Below are positions 51,593-60,219 of a stretch of DNA of 64,000 bases, piece by piece. Source of the DNA: JBOGNO01 sp050747245 (GTDB taxonomy: Bacteria; Acidobacteriota; Terriglobia; Acidiferrales; UBA7541); NCBI GenBank assembly GCA_050747245.1, contig JBOGNO010000001.1, positions 1 to 64,000 of the forward strand. Direction: 5' to 3'. The position numbers were made by a program, and so were the translations under genes. The first letter of the stretch is position 1, and every line of letters starts with the position of its first letter. A model generated the notes under the pieces. That model saw only the letters and a list, made by a program, of their open reading frames with translations, made no database searches and was not told where the DNA came from.

Positions 51593-51895
51593 CTACCATT
51601 TCATCAAATCCATTTCGTCCGCCAGCACAGTTTCGCGGTTCCTGAAAAACGCGATGATGATGCCCAGCCCCACGGCAGCCTCGGCCGCCGCGTCAGTGAT
51701 GATAAATATGGCGAATATCTGTCCGTTCACCGACGCAAAGAAATGCGAAAACGCCACCAGATTGATGTTCACCGCGTTCAGGATCAGCTCGATGGACATC
51801 AGGATGACGATCACGTTCCGCCGCGTGACCACCCCGATCACCCCGATGGTGAAAAGCGCCAGACTCAAAAACAGGTAATGGCTCAGCGGAACCAT
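51593..51895 (-). CDS. nuoK: NADH-quinone oxidoreductase subunit K (cluster 2)
   Basis: 100 residues from ATG 51895, with AAAGGTG 6 nt upstream; GTG 51901 is an alternative. Three helices with MSIELILNAVNINL and AAAEAAVGLGI. It begins just after the nuoJ2 stop. Confidence 0.93.
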   Translation of the reverse strand: MVPLSHYLFLSLALFTIGVIGVVTRRNVIVILMSIELILNAVNINLVAFSHFFASVNGQIFAIFIITDAAAEAAVGLGIIIAFFRNRETVLADEMDLMKW

Positions 51896-51897
51896 TT

Positions 51898-52416
51898 TCA
51901 CACCTTTTTCTTCGACATCACCACTGCCCCGATCATCGCCACCAGCAGCAGCACAGATGCGATTTCAAACGGCAGCATGTAGCCCCGGAAGAGTTCCGTC
52001 CCGACGGCTTCCGTGTTTTTTCCCATGATGCCGGGCATCACCGCCGGCAGATGCAGGATGCTGCCGCCCTTCCAAAACGCCAGAAAAATTTCCACGCCCA
52101 GAACAAGTGAGAGAATTCCCGCCACCCAGCGCTGGCGGTTGAACTGCACCTGGCGCAGCGTCACGTCGAGGTTTACCAGCATAATCACGAAAACGAACAG
52201 CACCATGATGCCGCCGACGTACAAAATGATTTGCACGGCGAAGAGAAATTCCGCCTGCAGTTGCAGGTAGATTCCCGCTGTGGCCAGCAGCGCGGTGATC
52301 AAAAATATCGCGCCGTGAACCACGTTGCGGCGCGTCACCATCAGCGCGCCGGAGAGAATCGCCAGCGCGGCGAAGAAATAGAAAAGGACGCTGTTGAGGA
52401 TCGCCGGTGTTTCCAC
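51898..52416 (-). CDS. nuoJ: NADH-quinone oxidoreductase subunit J (cluster 2)
   Basis: 172 residues from GTG 52416. Five helices with VQIILYVGGIMVLFVFVIML (pi-bulge helix) conserved. The nuoH2 stop lies directly upstream, so no nuoI is inserted here either. Confidence 0.93.
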   Translation of the reverse strand: METPAILNSVLFYFFAALAILSGALMVTRRNVVHGAIFLITALLATAGIYLQLQAEFLFAVQIILYVGGIMVLFVFVIMLVNLDVTLRQVQFNRQRWVAGILSLVLGVEIFLAFWKGGSILHLPAVMPGIMGKNTEAVGTELFRGYMLPFEIASVLLLVAMIGAVVMSKKKV

Positions 52417-53742
52417 TCAATCACCACCCGGTACGGCCGTGGCCTGCTGCTCTTCGCGCCGGCCCGCGAACGCCAGCCACGCCGCCACCAGCAGAGTCGC
52501 CAGCGTCGTCAGCGGCAGCGCTTCCCAGATCAAGCTCCAGCCCAGCGTATTCGCCAGAATGATGGCCACGCCGGAGGCCAGCACGTTCACCAGCGAAAGC
52601 GGAATCAAAAACCTCCAGCCGAGGCGCATCAACTGGTCGAAGCGGTAGCGCGGAAATGTAAATCGGAACCATAGGAAAAAGTACAAATAGCCGACTACTT
52701 TCGCGAGGAACCAGAAAGCGCCATGCACCCCCGGCATCGCCGCCGGCCACGCGAGCGCCCAGCTCACCGCCCCAGCCAGCAGCAGGCACAGCCCCGCGAA
52801 AAGCAGCATCACCAGTTTCTGCACCTTCACCGGCTGCTTTGGCGCGCGCCACGCGCAGTATCCCGCCAGTACCAGAAACGTGAGCGTGGGAACCAGGTTC
52901 AGCAGCTCGATATTCGTTCCCGGCACGTGCGCTCGAAAGCTCGCAAATGGCCGCAGCCGTCCGCCCAGAAAAAGCGTCGTGGCGATGCCCGCGACGACAA
53001 TCATGTTGGCGTACTCCGCCAGAAAATACAGCGACCACCGGAACCCGCTGTATTCTGTCATGTAGCCGGCCACCAACTCGGATTCCGCTTCGGGAAGATC
53101 GAAGGGCGCGCGGTTGGTCTCCGCGATCGACGAAACCAGGTAAATAAAAAATCCTATCGGCACGCAAAATATGAACCACACGCCCGACCGTAATTGCGCC
53201 TGCACGATTCCATGCATCGAAAGCGTGCCCGCGAAGAGCAATCCGCTGATGAGCGCCAGTCCCGCCGAAGTCTCATAGCTCACCAGTTGCGCCGCGCTGC
53301 GCATCGCTCCCATCAGCGAATAATGGCTGTTGGAAGCCCATCCGCCCAGCACGATCCCGTAAATTCCCATCGAGCTGACCGCCAGAATAAAAAGCAGCCC
53401 GATATTCAAATCGGCGACCTGAAACACCGGTCCAAACGGAATCACCGCGTACGCCAGCAGCCCCGCTCCCACGGACAGAACCGGCGCCAGCCAGAAAATC
53501 CATTTGTCCGCTTCTTCCGGAATGATGTCCTCTTTGATGAGCAGCTTCAGCGCGTCGGCGATGGGCTGCAGCAAACCATGCGGCCCCACGCGCATGGGGC
53601 CGAGTCGCGCCTGCATGTCGGCCATTACCTTGCGTTCCAGAAGTACGATGTATCCCGCCAGCAGCGGCAGCACCGCCACGATGATGACGGCATAGAGCAC
53701 CGGTAAAATGTATGGCTGCACGGCATGGAAAAGTGCGTGCAT
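52417..53742 (-). CDS. nuoH: NADH-quinone oxidoreductase subunit H (cluster 2)
   Basis: 441 residues from ATG 53742 (GTG 53748 possible). LLERKVMADMQARLGPMRVGP, GLLQPIADALKLLIKED and AETNRAPFDLPEAESELVAG are the NuoH signatures. A C-terminal extension includes extra helices and ends in a charged tail, making it longer than E. coli NuoH. It overlaps or abuts the nuoD2 stop. Confidence 0.94.
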   Translation of the reverse strand: MHALFHAVQPYILPVLYAVIIVAVLPLLAGYIVLLERKVMADMQARLGPMRVGPHGLLQPIADALKLLIKEDIIPEEADKWIFWLAPVLSVGAGLLAYAVIPFGPVFQVADLNIGLLFILAVSSMGIYGIVLGGWASNSHYSLMGAMRSAAQLVSYETSAGLALISGLLFAGTLSMHGIVQAQLRSGVWFIFCVPIGFFIYLVSSIAETNRAPFDLPEAESELVAGYMTEYSGFRWSLYFLAEYANMIVVAGIATTLFLGGRLRPFASFRAHVPGTNIELLNLVPTLTFLVLAGYCAWRAPKQPVKVQKLVMLLFAGLCLLLAGAVSWALAWPAAMPGVHGAFWFLAKVVGYLYFFLWFRFTFPRYRFDQLMRLGWRFLIPLSLVNVLASGVAIILANTLGWSLIWEALPLTTLATLLVAAWLAFAGRREEQQATAVPGGD

Positions 53743-53744
53743 GC

Positions 53745-54887
53745 TCACCGGTCCACTTCGCCCAGCACGATATCAATCGTGCCGATGATTGCCACCACGT
53801 CAGCCACCAGCGCCCCGCGCGCCATTCTGTCGAACGCCTGCAAATTAATGAACGATGGCGGCCGCACCCGCACGCGATACGGCTGCGTCGTTCCGTCGCT
53901 CACCACGTAATACCCCAGCTCCCCCTTGGGCGCTTCGATCGCGTGATAGACCTCGCCCGGCGGTGGCTTCAGCACTTTCCCGATGCGCGCCATGATCGGC
54001 CCGGACGGAATATTTTCGACCGCCTGCAGGCAAATCAGTCGCGACTGCCGCATTTCTTCCATGCGCACCGCGTAGCGGTCGAACGTGTCGCAATTCTTCC
54101 CCGTGGGAATTTTGAATTGATATTGATCGTAAGCGGCATACGGCATGGCCTTGCGGATGTCCCATTCCACGCCGCTCGCGCGCAGCACCGGTCCGGAGAC
54201 TCCCAGCGCGATGGCTTCCTCGGCCGGAAGAACGCCCACGCCCTTCGTGCGCCCCACCCAGATGCGGTTTTCCGTGAGCAGTTGTGCGTACTCGTCAATC
54301 TTGTGCTCGAAGTCCTCGCAAAAGCGCTTTACGTCCGCTTCAAAAGTGTCGTACGTCTCGTATTGCAGCCCGCCGATGCGGAACGCATGAGTGGTCAGCC
54401 GCGCTCCGCAATATTTCTCGAAGATTTTCAGGATTTCTTCGCGCTCGCGGAAGCAGTAAAAAATCGGAGTCAGCGCGCCGATATCCAGCGCATGCGTGCC
54501 GAGCCACAACAAGTGGCTCGCGATGCGTTGCAGCTCCGTCAGGATCGTGCGCACCACACGCGCGCGCGGCGGAGCCTCCGCGCCCATCAGCTTCTCCACC
54601 GCTTCACAATAGCCCAGGCCGTTCGACACCGCCGCGACGTAATCCATGCGGTCCACGTACGGCGCGAACTGCTGGTAGCTGCGGTGCTCCGCGATTTTTT
54701 CCACGCCGCGATGCAGGTACCCGATGATGCATTCCGAGCCCACCACGCGCTCGCCGTCGAGCTTCAGTTTTACCCTCAGCACGCCGTGCGTCGAAGGATG
54801 CTGCGGCCCCATGTTCAAAATAATTTCGTCCGCGCCCAGCACCGTCTCTGTGACGTTCGGCATTCCCGTGGAGTTCGTTTCCGCCAT
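53745..54887 (-). CDS. nuoD: NADH-quinone oxidoreductase subunit D (cluster 2)
   Basis: 380 residues. GPQHPSTHGVLR, GYLHRGVEKIAEHRSY, MDYVAAVSNGL and a C-terminal GEVDR confirm NuoD. Between ENIPSGPIM and PPPGEVYHA it lacks about 26 residues that in NuoD1 contain the helix with LIYHFK. Such a short NuoD is reminiscent of F420H2- or ferredoxin-type complex I relatives, so the cluster may have a different electron input. This is an inference. Confidence 0.94.
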   Translation of the reverse strand: MAETNSTGMPNVTETVLGADEIILNMGPQHPSTHGVLRVKLKLDGERVVGSECIIGYLHRGVEKIAEHRSYQQFAPYVDRMDYVAAVSNGLGYCEAVEKLMGAEAPPRARVVRTILTELQRIASHLLWLGTHALDIGALTPIFYCFREREEILKIFEKYCGARLTTHAFRIGGLQYETYDTFEADVKRFCEDFEHKIDEYAQLLTENRIWVGRTKGVGVLPAEEAIALGVSGPVLRASGVEWDIRKAMPYAAYDQYQFKIPTGKNCDTFDRYAVRMEEMRQSRLICLQAVENIPSGPIMARIGKVLKPPPGEVYHAIEAPKGELGYYVVSDGTTQPYRVRVRPPSFINLQAFDRMARGALVADVVAIIGTIDIVLGEVDR

Positions 54888-54890
54888 CGC

Positions 54891-55598
54891 CTATTGCCCG
54901 CTCTCGATTCCCAAATTTTCCCGCACCCAATCCGTATCCTGTTTCAGGATGTCGTAATCCTTGCGCAACGGATGGCCCTGCCATTCTTCCGGCAGCAGGA
55001 TCCGCCGCAAATCCGGGTGCCCGTCGAACACAATCCCGAACATGTCGAAGACTTCGCGCTCCAGCCAATTCGCCACCGGCCACACGCCCGCGACGCTCGC
55101 GACGTGCTCCGCGCCGCCCAGCCAGATTTTCAGCCGCAGCCGCTCATTTTTCGCGAACGAATAGAGATTCAGGATCAAGTCAAATCGCTTCTCGCGCTTC
55201 GGCCAGTCCACCGCCGTGAGGTCCGCCAGGTAATTGAATTTTTCTTCATCGCGGCAATACTGCGCCACCTCGAGAAGTTTTTCTGCAGCCACCACCAGGA
55301 TCGCCTGCTTGCGATCGAGCCACGCCTCGCGAATCCCTTCGCCGAATCGCTTCTTGAAGCGCTGCACCAGCTCATTGTCGAGGGGAACCGGCTTCGGAGG
55401 AGCTTCCTTCGGCGGCGCGGCAGGCTTAGGAGCAGCGGGCGCTGCAGGAGCCGCAGGCGGTTTCGCCGCTGCGTCGGAAACCTTGGGAGCCTCTGCCGCG
55501 GGCGGTTTTGCCGCCGGAGTTTCCGGTTTCGGAGTGCTCTCTGCCGCCCCGCTGGGCGGAGCGGCCTTCGGCTCTTTTTCCGGGTCGTCGTGGGCCAT
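54891..55598 (-). CDS. nuoC: NuoC (cluster 2) with Pro/Ala-rich N-terminal extension
   Basis: 235 residues. Residues 75-235 are the NuoC domain (YLADLTAVDWPKREKRF, LNLYSFAKNERLRLKIW, GVWPVANWLEREVFDMFGIVFDGHPD and EWQGHPLRKDY). Residues 1-75 are a low-complexity tail rich in Pro, Ala and Lys (for example AAKPPAAPAAPAAPKPAAPP), probably disordered. NuoC proteins do not normally carry such a tail. Gap to nuoA2 is 97 nt and holds no nuoB. Confidence 0.93.
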   Translation of the reverse strand: MAHDDPEKEPKAAPPSGAAESTPKPETPAAKPPAAEAPKVSDAAAKPPAAPAAPAAPKPAAPPKEAPPKPVPLDNELVQRFKKRFGEGIREAWLDRKQAILVVAAEKLLEVAQYCRDEEKFNYLADLTAVDWPKREKRFDLILNLYSFAKNERLRLKIWLGGAEHVASVAGVWPVANWLEREVFDMFGIVFDGHPDLRRILLPEEWQGHPLRKDYDILKQDTDWVRENLGIESGQ

Positions 55599-55695
55599 TT
55601 TTCAGCGGTTCGTAGCGCCCCAGGGGCGGAAAAGTCTCTCCAAAATTTGGTTTTCTAACACACGCCGCAAAAAATCGTCAACACAGGCGCTCCTG

Positions 55696-56055
55696 CTACA
55701 CCCAGTCGAGCGCTCCCTTTTTGTACAGCCAGACGTACCCGACCAGCAAAATGCCCAAAAAAACCATCATCGTCACCAGGCCATACATTCCCAGCGCCCC
55801 GAAGCGGATGGCCCACGGAAACAGAAAAATCGTCTCCACATCGAAGATTACGAAGAGGATGGCCACGATGTAGAACCGCACCGAATACCGCCCGCGCGAA
55901 CCAGTCTCCGCCGGAATGCCGCATTCATAGGGCTTTAGCCGCGCTCCCACGTCGCGCATGTCCGGGCGAATGTATTTGAAAATGACGAGCGTCACCGCCG
56001 GAAACGCCGCCGCCAGAATCGCAAAAATCATCACCGGAATGTACTGTGCGGGCAT
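55696..56055 (-). CDS. nuoA: NADH-quinone oxidoreductase subunit A (cluster 2)
   Basis: 119 residues. Three helices, YECGIPAETGSRGRYSVRFY and VIFDVETIFLFPWAI are the NuoA hallmarks. First gene of the cluster 2 transcript, which then runs C-D-H-J-K-L-M-N and into atpZ-I-B-E, about 11.5 kb in all. Its promoter is not clear; the region upstream is repeat-rich. Confidence 0.94.
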   Translation of the reverse strand: MPAQYIPVMIFAILAAAFPAVTLVIFKYIRPDMRDVGARLKPYECGIPAETGSRGRYSVRFYIVAILFVIFDVETIFLFPWAIRFGALGMYGLVTMMVFLGILLVGYVWLYKKGALDWV

Positions 56056-56578
56056 CGCGAACGCGCCATGCTAACACAAGCCCCAACCCCCGGCCAAAAT
56101 CTTTCCCGCCGCGCCTGTGCTTTCTACTTCGCCTATGTGCGGCGCCCTTCCCGCGATCTGTCATTCTGAGGGCCGCCTCGCAGCCCGAAGCCGAAGGCCC
56201 GCCAGTAGCTTGGCGGGCCTTTTATCGGGGCGGCGCCCTTTCCACCATCTGTCATTCTGAGCCCGCCTTTGGCGGGAGAAGAATCTCTCTTAGAATTCCG
56301 CCAAGTCCGACTTTACCCCGAAGCATCCGGTCGGGGCGCCCCTCCCCTGATTTGTCATTCCGAGGGCCGCATTGCGGCCCGAAGTCGAAGACCCGCCGGC
56401 CTCCTGGCGGGCCGCAGACCCGCCTCGTGCTGGCGGCCCGCGGCCCCACCGCCTGTTGGAGGGTCGAAGACCCGCCAGTAGCTTGGCGGGAATCTCTCTT
56501 AAAATGTCGCCATTCTGGAGTTTACTTCGATGTCTTTTATCGGGACTTCCTCGTCACGATTAGCTACTTGACTCTTTG
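56056..56578. repeat. TGTCATTC-type interspersed repeat block
   Basis: No gene is supported. TGTCATTCTGAG occurs at 56159-56170 and 56250-56261, with TGTCATTCCGAG at 56353-56364. Each is followed by GGGCCG or GCCCGCC inverted-repeat stems, and GAATCTCTCTTA recurs at about 56281 and 56490. CCCGCCAGTAGCTTGGCGGG appears twice (about 56199 and 56471) and folds into hairpins. The AGCATGACA units at 772-926 are the reverse-complement type of the same family. Confidence 0.65.
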
Positions 56579-56607
56579 TTGACTTGCCACCGAGCGCGGC
56601 CTAATAT
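56579..56607 (+). promoter_or_regulatory. Promoter of Ser/Thr kinase gene
   Basis: TTGACT (56579-56584), exactly 17 nt, TAATAT (56602-56607). The kinase ATG is at 56617, nine bases after the -10, with no SD, so the mRNA would be leaderless or nearly so. Confidence 0.6.
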
Positions 56608-56616
56608 GACCGCCAA

Positions 56617-59142
56617 ATGGCGGACTCGCAGTCTCTGATCGGCCAGACCATTTTGCACTACCGCATTGTCGAAAAGCTCGGCGGGGGCGGCATGGGCGTG
56701 ATCTACGAGGCCGAAGATTTGACACTCGGCCGCCACGTAGCCCTAAAATTCTTGCCCGATGACCTCACTCGCGATCCCCAAGCGCTCGAACGCTTCCAGC
56801 GCGAAGCCCGCGCAGCTTCTGCCCTGAATCATCCCAACATCTGCACCATTTACGAAATTGGGGAGCAGGATGGGCGCCCCTTTTTAGCGATGGAGTTGAT
56901 GACGGGCAATACCCTCAAGCACTACATCGCCAGAAAACCCCTGCACATTGAAGAAGCGCTCGAATTCGCAATCCAAATCGCCGACGCGCTCGACGCCGCA
57001 CACGCGAAGGGTATCGTCCATCGCGACATCAAGCCCGCCAACATTTTCATCACGCAGCGGGGGCAGGCCAAAATCCTCGATTTCGGCCTGGCAAAACAGT
57101 TGCCGCGCGGCGCGGAAGGTGGGCGCGCACGTTCCTTCGGCGAATCGCCCACCACCCACGACGCGGAGTTGACGATGCCCGGTGCGGCCGTGGGCACGCT
57201 AGCTTATATGTCGCCCGAGCAGGCCCTCGGCAAGGAGCTCGATGGGCGCACCGACTTATTCTCGTTTGGCGTGGTCCTCTACGAAATGGCGACGGGTGCC
57301 CACCCATTTCCCGGAAGGACGCTCGCCGTGCTGATTGATTTCATTCTGCACAATGCACCAGTAGCGCCCGTACGCCTCAACCCCGATGTGCCGGCGGAAC
57401 TCGAACGCATCATGTTCAAATCCCTCGAAAAGGACCGGCAACTGCGCTATCAGAGCGCCTCCGAGGTGAGAGCGGACTTGCAGCGTCTGAGGCGGGATGC
57501 CTCGAAATCGGGATATCCAAGTCCGCCCCAACAACCCCGAGCCCCTGAGGGAAGAGAGACGATCGGCATTGATACGTCCAAGGCTCCCAAGTCAACTGGT
57601 CAAGTCCTGCACGGCCGAAAGATAGCTGTCTTACTACTTATAGGTGTGATTGATATTTTTCTGTTTTATCGTTCTTCGTACTGGCCTCCCAGTGTTTCCA
57701 ACAGCGGATCTCACAACAATAACGAGAACGGGTCCGGTGGTTCGACACCACCAGCGGAGCAAGATACCGACAGAGACTACTGGCAGGAGATTAATAAGAG
57801 TGATCCGGCAGAACTGAAACTGTACCTGCAAAAATACCCGAACGGAGAATACGCCGAGCTTGCGAGATTTCTCCTCAAACGCCTTCAGGGCACATCCCAG
57901 ACCGATTCCCGCACTACAGCATCCGAGAGCGTCCAGGTCTTGGGCGGGCAGCCATGGACGGACACCGGCATTGACCTTAGCGCAGGGGACTCAGTTTCTG
58001 TCAACGCCAGTGGCAACATTCGCTTCTCAGCCGAGATTCCCTCAGTAGGCCCGAGCGGGGATCAACCCGACTGCACGTATAATCGGAACCCTCTTGTGCC
58101 GTACGTTGCGCCGGCGCTTCGATGCCACTCTCTCATCGGGAGGATCGGGCTTGCCGGGGTCATCTTTGAAGTTGGAACTTCGAAGCGATTCCAAGGGTCC
58201 GTGGCTGGCCGCTTGTACCTCGGCGTGAACGACAATTATTTCCCCGACAACTCAGGCAGTTGGACAGCGACCGTCTCCGTGAACTCCAGATCATCTGAAC
58301 AAGAGACCTCTGCTCCCCAGCCCCCTGGAATTTTCGTCCCCGTGCTCGCGGCGCCGGGCATGCTGGCATCGGGTTTCTCTGGGACCGGGAACTTCGTCTA
58401 CACGAATGGCTATATTTACCTTCAGGCGGGGGCAAGCGTGAGCTATCAACTCGTTGTGCCTACAGGTCAGTCGCAGACCGTGGCTTACGGGCTTCTTGCA
58501 GGGCATGTCGTCAACAACGGCCCATTCATTGTCTCTTTGAACGGCCAGCAAGTGGCCTACGTCGCGAAGGGGATTGGCGGCTTTCGGGAGACGACCCCAA
58601 CAACAGTCATTCTCTGGGAAAGAATGTTCAGGCCGGGCGCCTACACGATAACTCTGACTTCGGTCAGTAACTCCGTTAACTTCTACGGACTGTGGTTTAG
58701 TTCCCAACCCCAGTTCGCGGCTTACCGCCCTGCTCCTCCTACTCCCATTTCCGTAGATGGCAAACAGTCGCAGCAGAATAGTGCAGGCAAATACGGGCTG
58801 AGATACTGCGACCCGGATATTGAGCTGCCCAAGATAGATGATGTGGAGGCTCAAATCAATCGTGCGTATCTTGAATTCAGATTCGATGGTCATACCTATG
58901 TTGCGATTCGGAAGGATCCTTACAAGGGAATTGAAAAAGACAATTTGAGGGTTTTTAAGATCAGAGACCAGAAAAATCAGCATGGCAAGTTTGTGGGCAC
59001 GGAGTTAGATGATGAACAGAGGGCTACCCTTCTAAGAGATTCTGATTTGATCGATGCTGTTTTGAAAGGGTTTGCGGACAGGTGGAAGTTTGTGCACATA
59101 CCGTCACACGGGATCAGGTGCCCTCCAAAAAGCGGCAATTAG
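56617..59142 (+). CDS. Membrane Ser/Thr kinase with PA-IL-like region
   Basis: 841 residues. A PknB-type kinase domain (about 15-290) has GGGGMG (22-27), K44 in ALKF, HRDIKPAN (135-142) with catalytic D137, DFG (155-157) and MSPEQ. It should be active. A Pro-rich juxtamembrane stretch precedes one membrane helix (336-351). Outside, the segment YWQEINKSDPAELKLYLQKYP precedes a PA-IL/LecA-like galactose-binding module (about 440-560: QPWTDTGIDLSAGDSVSVNASG ... GRLYLGVNDNYFPDNSGSW, quoted in parts). A second beta-rich region (570-700) and a C-terminal domain (740-841) follow. The layout suggests a sugar- or envelope-sensing receptor kinase; ligand and target are unknown. Confidence 0.85.
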   Translation: MADSQSLIGQTILHYRIVEKLGGGGMGVIYEAEDLTLGRHVALKFLPDDLTRDPQALERFQREARAASALNHPNICTIYEIGEQDGRPFLAMELMTGNTLKHYIARKPLHIEEALEFAIQIADALDAAHAKGIVHRDIKPANIFITQRGQAKILDFGLAKQLPRGAEGGRARSFGESPTTHDAELTMPGAAVGTLAYMSPEQALGKELDGRTDLFSFGVVLYEMATGAHPFPGRTLAVLIDFILHNAPVAPVRLNPDVPAELERIMFKSLEKDRQLRYQSASEVRADLQRLRRDASKSGYPSPPQQPRAPEGRETIGIDTSKAPKSTGQVLHGRKIAVLLLIGVIDIFLFYRSSYWPPSVSNSGSHNNNENGSGGSTPPAEQDTDRDYWQEINKSDPAELKLYLQKYPNGEYAELARFLLKRLQGTSQTDSRTTASESVQVLGGQPWTDTGIDLSAGDSVSVNASGNIRFSAEIPSVGPSGDQPDCTYNRNPLVPYVAPALRCHSLIGRIGLAGVIFEVGTSKRFQGSVAGRLYLGVNDNYFPDNSGSWTATVSVNSRSSEQETSAPQPPGIFVPVLAAPGMLASGFSGTGNFVYTNGYIYLQAGASVSYQLVVPTGQSQTVAYGLLAGHVVNNGPFIVSLNGQQVAYVAKGIGGFRETTPTTVILWERMFRPGAYTITLTSVSNSVNFYGLWFSSQPQFAAYRPAPPTPISVDGKQSQQNSAGKYGLRYCDPDIELPKIDDVEAQINRAYLEFRFDGHTYVAIRKDPYKGIEKDNLRVFKIRDQKNQHGKFVGTELDDEQRATLLRDSDLIDAVLKGFADRWKFVHIPSHGIRCPPKSGN

Positions 59143-60219
59143 CCGGATGGATCATTGCAATCTGAACCTCGAAGTAAAGCCCAATGCTTTGCAATGACTA
59201 TGAACAGCAGGTCTGGCAGGGCAGCGGTTCTGCAACAAATGCGGGGCGAAAATCGAAAGCGAAGCTGTTGCAACCCGAACATCCCCGCAACTGGACATTC
59301 GCACTCCAAGACCTCAGCTTCCGAGTGCCACGCCACAGATATGAAATCCAGTCGCCCGCTGAAAACAAGGAGCTTACAGCTGCGCATTTTCAGGTTTTTG
59401 CCCGCAACACGCCACGAACTACACGCCTCCTAACTTGTTGAAAATAAAGGCGCGAGCCTGTTTCTAATCGAGACAAAACGGCGAGTTAATTTCCCGCTTC
59501 TTTCCCACCTCTAGAACAGTCCGCCGAGGCGGTCCTATTCGAAGCGCGTCTCGTCCCGAGAGAAATCGAACCGAAACACGGCTCCCCCACTGGCCGAGCC
59601 CATTTGCGGCAACTCGAAGTGGAGGCTCAGCGGCATGGCTTCCGCCTGGTCGCCCGCAAGGCCGCTGCTGCCACCAAGGGCTCCACATACGGGAGAAGCC
59701 TCCGCCGGATTCTCGCCACTATTCGTGGTTCCGGTACTTGACTTTACAATCAATCTATGCTATACTTAGCGTATTGAAATCAAACAATTTAGCAGGCAGG
59801 GGGATAAATCCATCCATTCCAATCTCAAGAGGGGGATGCAATTTCTAATCGAGACACACCCAGAAACAAGATCAGGGCTAAGTTAATGAAAACAAAGGCT
59901 CGGAGCAAATCCTAATCGAGACACAACACATGTTTTGCCAGCTCTCAAATCTCGGTGACTCTGTGATCTCCGTGGCCAATCCCCGCCAGCAAAATGGCCG
60001 AAATCAATCGCCACACCAAAATCCTGACGCGGGGCCTAAGCAACAGACTATGAAAAAACAAAATCATAATCAATCGATACACGGAATTATTGATTTTTTT
60101 GCAGAGTACAGAAAACAAATGACCTCCAAAAAATCAATCGCTACAAAAACGTCATTTTCAAAGCGGGTTCTAGTACCGCGCTCTAGAGCGCACAAAGGAG
60201 GGCAAGAGACAATCGACAG
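59143..60219. other. AT-rich geneless island with degenerate repeats
   Basis: No convincing gene. TAATCGAGACA recurs at about 59465, 59846 and 59912. Two copies share about 45 bp (TTGTTGAAAATAAAGGC... near 59436 and TTAATGAAAACAAAGGC... near 59882). A looser AATCAATCGCTACA-type motif follows at 60003, 60068 and 60131, spaced 62-65 bp. Base composition is markedly richer in A+T than the flanks. A zinc-ribbon fragment in frame near 59225 (FCNKCGAKIESEA) may be the remains of a gene. Repeats are too divergent and irregular for an intact CRISPR. Confidence 0.5.

Noticed and set aside
53712..55658. 648-codon plus-strand ORF
   Set aside because: Antisense to nuoD2 and nuoC2; Arg/His/Pro-rich with no domain.
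55599..55695. Hidden nuoB between nuoA2 and nuoC2
   Set aside because: Only 97 nt are available and no CxxC-type NuoB frame is found.
59436..60145. Intact CRISPR array
   Set aside because: Repeats differ at many positions, spacing is irregular (about 62-380 bp) and no cas gene is present.
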